A stretch of DNA of 19,555 nucleotides from Limnoglobus sp043757025. GTDB lineage: Bacteria; Planctomycetota; Planctomycetia; Gemmatales; Gemmataceae. The notes under the pieces were generated by a model that was not told where the DNA came from, did no database searches, and saw only the letters and a program-made list of their open reading frames with translations. Positions within the stretch are counted from its first letter, which is position 1. Every line of letters starts with the position of its first letter. The DNA is taken from contig JAYVQG010000296.1 of the NCBI GenBank assembly GCA_043757025.1, positions 1 to 19,555 on the forward strand. The letters are read 5' to 3'. Of the stretch, positions 16,114-19,555 are shown one piece after another. The translations under genes and the position numbers were made by a program.

Positions 16114-17460
16114 TTAAAACAGTTCGGCGATCGGTTTGATACCGTAATCGACCATCGGGATCGGGCGGTTCTGCGGGCCGGGGAGTTCTTTGTGGTAGTC
16201 GAGGCCGAGGCCCTGCATGATCGTCGCCGCGACTTCACCGGTGGTGATCGGGCGCGTCTTCGGGGCGTAGCCGAGTTCATCCGATTCGCCGACGACTTGC
16301 CCGCCCTTCAACGGCCCGCCGCCCATCAGGATCGACCAAACACCGGGGTGGTGGTCGCGGCCACCGGCGGGGTTGATCTTCGGCGTGCGACCGAACTCGC
16401 CCATCGCGGTCACCATCGTCGTCTTGAGCAAACCGCGTTCGGCGAGGTCTTCGAGCAATGCCGAGTACGCCCGATCGAAGTTCGGCGCGATGAACTTCGA
16501 CATCTCTGTAATGTCGGTAAATGGCTTCGAGCCGTGGATATCCCACGTCAGCTCGTCGAAGACCGTCTCGAACATATTCACCGTGACGAACCGCACGCCC
16601 GCTTCGATGAGTCGCCGTGCCATCAGGCACGATTGCCCGAATCGCGTGCGGCCATAACGGTCGCGAACCTTCGACGGTTCCTTTTCGAGCGCGAACGCAT
16701 CCCGCGCCTTGGCTGACGACATCAGCTTGTAGGCGAGCTTGAAGTTATCGTCCATCTGCTTGGCGGCGGCGCTGTTCTCGAACGTGCTCATCGACGACTC
16801 GACCGCATCGCGCAGCTTCTGACGGCGCTCGGCACGGTTCGCCGACAGATACTCGGGCGGCAGCAAGTCCGGGACTTTGAAGTTCGGCGTCGAAGGGTCC
16901 GCATTCAGAATGAACGGATCGTGCATCTTGCCGAGGTACCCCGCCGTGTGGCCGTGCGGCAGGTTGCCACCGGTTCGCCCGATCGGCTTCGGAATCAGCA
17001 CGTGTGCGGGGAGTTCGCCGCGACCGCCTTTGAGATAACCGAGCGTACAACCGACGTGCGGGTGTTCGATTCCGCCGGTGAACAACCGCCCCGTTTGCAT
17101 CATCTGGTAGCCGGTATCGTGGACGGCGGTGGCCGTGTGATACACCGAACGAAGTACCGAGAATTTGTCGGTATGTTGTGCCGTGAGCGGGAAAATTTCG
17201 CTGATCTGCACCCCCGACGCCTTCGTGGGGATCGGCTTGAACGGCCCGCGAACCTCTGCCGGTGCGTTCGGCTTCATGTCGAATGTATCGAGTTGACTCG
17301 GCCCCCCGACGAGCATCAGCATGATGCAGTTCGTGTCGGTGTCTTTCGCGGTTTCCTTCGCAGCCAACGCCCCGCCGATCGACAGCCCGAGTGGCGCGAG
17401 CAAACCCGCTTGCAGGAAACTGCGACGCGAAGGACCATCGCAGGCATCGAGTCCGATCAT
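16114..17460 (-). CDS. Tat-exported DUF1501 protein (sulfatase-like fold)
   Basis: This 448-aa protein starts with a twin-arginine signal (SRRSFLQAGLLAPLGLSIGGALA, R12-R13), so it is exported folded. DUF1501 proteins belong to the alkaline phosphatase/sulfatase superfamily. Typical segments are visible: CIMLMLVGGPSQLDTFDMKP, VLRSVYH, TMVTAMGEFGRTPKIN and GGRDHHPGVWSILMGGG. The last two contain the D/H residues that would bind metal. The substrate is unknown. ATG 17460 has GGAG 7 nt upstream. It is the first gene of a likely operon with the DUF1549/DUF1553 gene (28 bp gap) and probably the WD40 gene. It is divergent from the DUF1080 gene. Confidence 0.93.
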   Translation of the reverse strand: MIGLDACDGPSRRSFLQAGLLAPLGLSIGGALAAKETAKDTDTNCIMLMLVGGPSQLDTFDMKPNAPAEVRGPFKPIPTKASGVQISEIFPLTAQHTDKFSVLRSVYHTATAVHDTGYQMMQTGRLFTGGIEHPHVGCTLGYLKGGRGELPAHVLIPKPIGRTGGNLPHGHTAGYLGKMHDPFILNADPSTPNFKVPDLLPPEYLSANRAERRQKLRDAVESSMSTFENSAAAKQMDDNFKLAYKLMSSAKARDAFALEKEPSKVRDRYGRTRFGQSCLMARRLIEAGVRFVTVNMFETVFDELTWDIHGSKPFTDITEMSKFIAPNFDRAYSALLEDLAERGLLKTTMVTAMGEFGRTPKINPAGGRDHHPGVWSILMGGGPLKGGQVVGESDELGYAPKTRPITTGEVAATIMQGLGLDYHKELPGPQNRPIPMVDYGIKPIAELF

Positions 17461-17494
17461 GATCGCGCTCCGAGATTATGTAGAATCTGGTTTC

Positions 17495-17523
17495 AGTGTA
17501 ATGGTTCCGAGTCGCGATAGCAA
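17495..17523 (-). promoter_or_regulatory. Possible sigma-70-type promoter for the DUF1501 operon
   Basis: On the minus strand, TTGCTA (17518-17523) and TACACT (17495-17500) are separated by 17 bp, each matching 4 of 6 consensus bases. They would start transcription about 28 nt before the ATG at 17460. The match is modest and planctomycete promoters are poorly defined. Confidence 0.35.
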
Positions 17524-17662
17524 AAGAGAAAAGGTCGTTCCCGAATTCGCCGCGACGCGCAGGTTTTGTGAAGCGGAGCAACTGACACCCACCGCAGAGC
17601 GCCCGAGCTGTGCGGTTCGTATCATTTCTGCAATCCCTTTACTCGCGTACACCGGTGCCGCA

Positions 17663-18349
17663 ATGCGTTCGATTTGCATCCTCATCGCGTTCCTCAGTTT
17701 CACATCCTGCGTTGTGGCGGCGGACACCGCACCTGTGAAACCGCTCTTCAACGGCAAAGACCTGACCGGATGGACGACGTACCTTCGCCCCACGAAAGAC
17801 GACGCGAAGCCCGACCCAAAGAAAACGTGGTCGATCGTCGATGGCACGATCGTTTGCACGGGTAAGCCGAACGGCTTTCTCGCGACGGAAGCGGAGTACG
17901 AAAATTACACGCTGCGCCTTCAGTGGCGTTACCCGGCGACCGCCAAAGCGGGCAACAGTGGCGTGCTGCTTCACGTGAATGGCCCCGATGCCGTGTGGCC
18001 GCACAGCATCGAAGCGCAACTGAAATCGGGCACGGCAGGCGACCTCTGGCTGAATGCCGACAAAGATCGCGTCTACCCGAAAATTGAAGTCGAAGCCTCG
18101 CGAAAAGACGCCGCGAACAAGGACGGCCGACGCTTCTTTCGCATCGATAAAGACAAGCCAATCGAGAAGCCGTTCGGCGAATGGAACGATATCGAGATTA
18201 CATGCAAAGACGGCGCGATGACGTTCATCATCAACGGCATCAAGGCCAACGAGGCAACGAGCGGCAGCCTAAAAAAGGGCCGCATCGCGCTACAGTCCGA
18301 AGGCGCAGAGATCCACTTCAAAGGCATTGCGATTCAAATTGGCAAATGA
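17663..18349 (+). CDS. Secreted DUF1080 protein (3-keto-disaccharide hydrolase-like)
   Basis: This 228-aa protein has a signal peptide (MRSICILIAFLSFTSCVVAA), followed by the DUF1080 hallmark LFNGKDLTGW (residues 28-37). Further hallmarks are WSIVDGTIVCTG, LRLQWRYPATAKAGNSGVLLH, a basic segment, and GRIALQSEGAEIHFKGIAIQ at the end. The fold is a concanavalin-like beta-sandwich; some members hydrolyse 3-keto-disaccharides. ATG 17663 is chosen because it opens the signal peptide; the longer open frame upstream is shadow of the DUF1501 gene. A cysteine at residue 16 could make it a lipoprotein, but FTSC is a poor lipobox. It is divergent from the DUF1501 operon, sharing a 202-bp region, and ends 3 bp from the convergent next gene. 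Confidence 0.9.
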   Translation: MRSICILIAFLSFTSCVVAADTAPVKPLFNGKDLTGWTTYLRPTKDDAKPDPKKTWSIVDGTIVCTGKPNGFLATEAEYENYTLRLQWRYPATAKAGNSGVLLHVNGPDAVWPHSIEAQLKSGTAGDLWLNADKDRVYPKIEVEASRKDAANKDGRRFFRIDKDKPIEKPFGEWNDIEITCKDGAMTFIINGIKANEATSGSLKKGRIALQSEGAEIHFKGIAIQIGK

Positions 18350-18352
18350 TTC

Positions 18353-19015
18353 TCAGCTGGCCTCACGGGTTAGCCTTGGCTTCACCAGTGTTTCGGAACC
18401 GCACTTCCAGCCGCACCGTACGACCTTTGCACTTAGTGGGAACGTTCGTGGGCCAGGCAAGTCGGCGGACCAATCGTACTCGGTCAGCTGGCTTTCTTGC
18501 ACCGTTACCACATCCCCCGGCTGATGGATCGCCTGAACTTCAAATGTGCGTGCGAGTTGGGACACGGCGATATGTGCGTAACGGCGGACTCCGCTCAGCG
18601 ATGGTGGCAGTGTGTCTGATGGAAGTTTCTCCATCGCCGCAGCAAGGGTCTGAAGATCGTGGAGAGCACCTCCCTCGGCAAGGGTGGCGAACCGCCGTCG
18701 CCGCTCTCGCTTGGCCTCGGCAGCAAGCAACTCGTAGCGAAACTCGCCAACTTCTTCGACGATGCCGCGCAGCGTATCGACCGCCACGTCGTACTTTTTG
18801 ATTAAGCGGTCGAGTTTGAGCGCCTCCTGCTTGCCTCCTGGAATCGCAGGCTTCGGCAACGCGATTGGCTTATTCGAAACTGTGCTTTTACCTTCCGACT
18901 TGAGGGGTACTTTCATCGCAGGCTTCGGCGACGCGATTGGCTTCTTTGCAGCCGCGATTTTGGCTCTCGATTTGAGCGGTACTTTTTTACTCTGAGCCAC
19001 TGGTTTGCGCGCCAT
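18353..19015 (-). CDS. Basic protein of unknown function with Lys/Pro-rich tandem repeats
   Basis: This 220-aa protein has a lysine/proline/alanine-rich N-terminal third made of two 24-residue repeats (VPLKS...KPIASPKPA and VPLKS...KPIALPKPA). A helical, charged middle follows (about 70-130, AAEAKRERRRRF), then a likely beta C-terminal part ending GWKCGSETLVKPRLT. The tail resembles basic histone-H1-like extensions and may bind nucleic acid. The helical-then-beta layout and the closing GW..G..LVKP recall GrpE-like proteins, but the similarity is too weak to name it. ATG 19015 has AAAGG upstream on its strand. It lies 62 bp after the TPR gene on the same strand, so the two may be co-transcribed. 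Confidence 0.75.
   Translation of the reverse strand: MARKPVAQSKKVPLKSRAKIAAAKKPIASPKPAMKVPLKSEGKSTVSNKPIALPKPAIPGGKQEALKLDRLIKKYDVAVDTLRGIVEEVGEFRYELLAAEAKRERRRRFATLAEGGALHDLQTLAAAMEKLPSDTLPPSLSGVRRYAHIAVSQLARTFEVQAIHQPGDVVTVQESQLTEYDWSADLPGPRTFPLSAKVVRCGWKCGSETLVKPRLTREAS
18839..18982 (-). repeat. Two 72-bp tandem repeats in a coding region
   Basis: Units 18839-18910 and 18911-18982 are exactly 72 bp (24 codons) apart. The segment around gcaggcttcgg(c)acgcgattggctt is nearly identical in both, while the other half has diverged. They encode the repeated VPLKS/KPIA.PKPA tail. Confidence 0.7.
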
Positions 19016-19034
19016 ATGAAACCTTTAAGGACGA

Positions 19035-19056
19035 GCCGCCAGTCATTCCCGGCGGC
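19035..19056 (-). terminator. Weak hairpin after the TPR gene
   Basis: gccgcc (19035-19040) pairs with ggcggc (19051-19056) around a 10-nt loop, 22 bp past the TPR stop on the minus strand. There is no T-run, so it may be a weak terminator or processing site in the 62-bp gap. Confidence 0.3.
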
Positions 19057-19077
19057 AAATGGAGAATGCCAAAAAAT

Positions 19078-19555
19078 TTAGCCATGACTCGGGCCGGCGA
19101 GCAGGTTGCGGTCCCGCTTCAGCTCGCGAATCTGTTCTTTGGCATTCTCAGCCTCGTCGTACCGACCGAGCTGCGTCGCTGAGCTTATGATACTCTCCCA
19201 TGCACTCACATCGTTCGGCGACTGGGCAACTCGCTGCTGATAATGAATGTGTGAGTGTTCCAACTCTTTACGCATCTCGTCGTGATTGTTAATCGCTCGG
19301 AACGCATTTGCCAACCAGTAGTGGAGATATGTCAATGCGGAATCATGCGACAAGGCGTATCGCATCGTATCGATCGCTTCACTATGTTTATTGATCTGGT
19401 ATAGAGCTATCCCGTAGAACCCCCTGTAAACCATGTTATTTGGAGCGAGTTCGGTCGCCTTAGTACCCGTCCAAGATCTATTCCGTGTATTCGACATTTT
19501 CTGTAAGTTAATGAGCACTTCAGGGAAGAGGGAAGAGGTGGCTATGGCTACGGAA
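19078..19555 (-). CDS. TPR-repeat protein, 5' end beyond the window
   Basis: The frame stays open from the stop at 19078 to the window edge. The first start inside is GTG 19518, giving 146 aa, but neither it nor ATG 19497 has a clear ribosome site, so the gene probably begins outside. Two or three TPR-like helix pairs are visible: KATELAPNNMVYRGFYGIALYQINKHSEAI, LTYLHYWLANAFRAINNHDEM and NDVSAWESIISSATQLGRYDEAENAKEQI. The last pairs resemble the C-terminal tails of planctomycete TPR kinases, so a truncated kinase is possible. Codons such as ata, agg and aat, and lower GC, set it apart from its neighbours. Confidence 0.6.
   Translation of the reverse strand, partial: SVAIATSSLFPEVLINLQKMSNTRNRSWTGTKATELAPNNMVYRGFYGIALYQINKHSEAIDTMRYALSHDSALTYLHYWLANAFRAINNHDEMRKELEHSHIHYQQRVAQSPNDVSAWESIISSATQLGRYDEAENAKEQIRELKRDRNLLAGPSHG

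Noticed and set aside
17321..17662. Upstream extension of the DUF1080 gene
   Set aside because: It is antisense to the DUF1501 gene; the signal peptide starts at 17663.
18347..18349. Possible UGA selenocysteine codon at the end of the DUF1080 gene
   Set aside because: The domain is complete at this stop and the following frame has no family-like sequence.

Overview
The window looks like chromosomal DNA from a planctomycete, most likely the Gemmataceae. The evidence is high GC with many short intergenic palindromes and several protein types that are abundant in this phylum. These are an ECF sigma factor overlapping a Ser/Thr kinase with TPRs, a surface protease with an 'EPLDTRDCPA'-type N-terminus and FG-GAP repeats, and DUF1501, DUF1549/DUF1553 and DUF1080 proteins. 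No phage, insertion sequence or CRISPR array is visible.

Layout. 1-388 is non-coding and packed with hairpins, including a mirror-symmetric four-hairpin element (162-264) and an 11-bp stem ending 8 bp before the sigma-factor start. 389-3980 (+) holds an ECF sigma factor overlapped by 29 bp by a 997-aa membrane Ser/Thr kinase. The kinase gene carries an in-frame 58-bp palindromic element. 4154-7051 (+) encodes a large predicted surface protein with a matrixin-like zinc-protease motif, PPC-like domains, a proline-rich linker and five calcium-type FG-GAP/VCBS repeats. 7170-7264 (-) is a selenocysteine tRNA (anticodon UCA). 7398-10495 (+) is a compact unit of a GNAT acetyltransferase and two M16 peptidases. 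The first M16 protein has lost the zinc motif and the second has lost the R/Y substrate motif, so they look like complementary halves of a heterodimer. A strong hairpin (10512-10542) ends this unit.

17460-10594 (-) is a likely three-gene operon: a Tat-exported DUF1501 protein, a secreted DUF1549/DUF1553 protein with cysteine-histidine motifs, and a secreted seven-blade WD40 protein with PPC-like domains. A DUF1080 (3-keto-disaccharide hydrolase-like) gene is divergent from it at 17663-18349. Together they resemble the envelope gene sets planctomycetes carry in many copies, which probably act on sugars or polymers outside the cytoplasm; that function is inference. At the right end are a minus-strand gene for a basic, tandem-repeat protein of unknown function and a TPR protein running off the window.

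The least ordinary points are the tRNA-Sec (so UGA may be recoded in this genome), the palindromic element translated inside the kinase, the missing third zinc ligand in the surface protease, the split-motif M16 pair, and the hairpin array before the sigma factor. I do not see a clearly new multi-gene system; most of the window is typical accessory planctomycete content.
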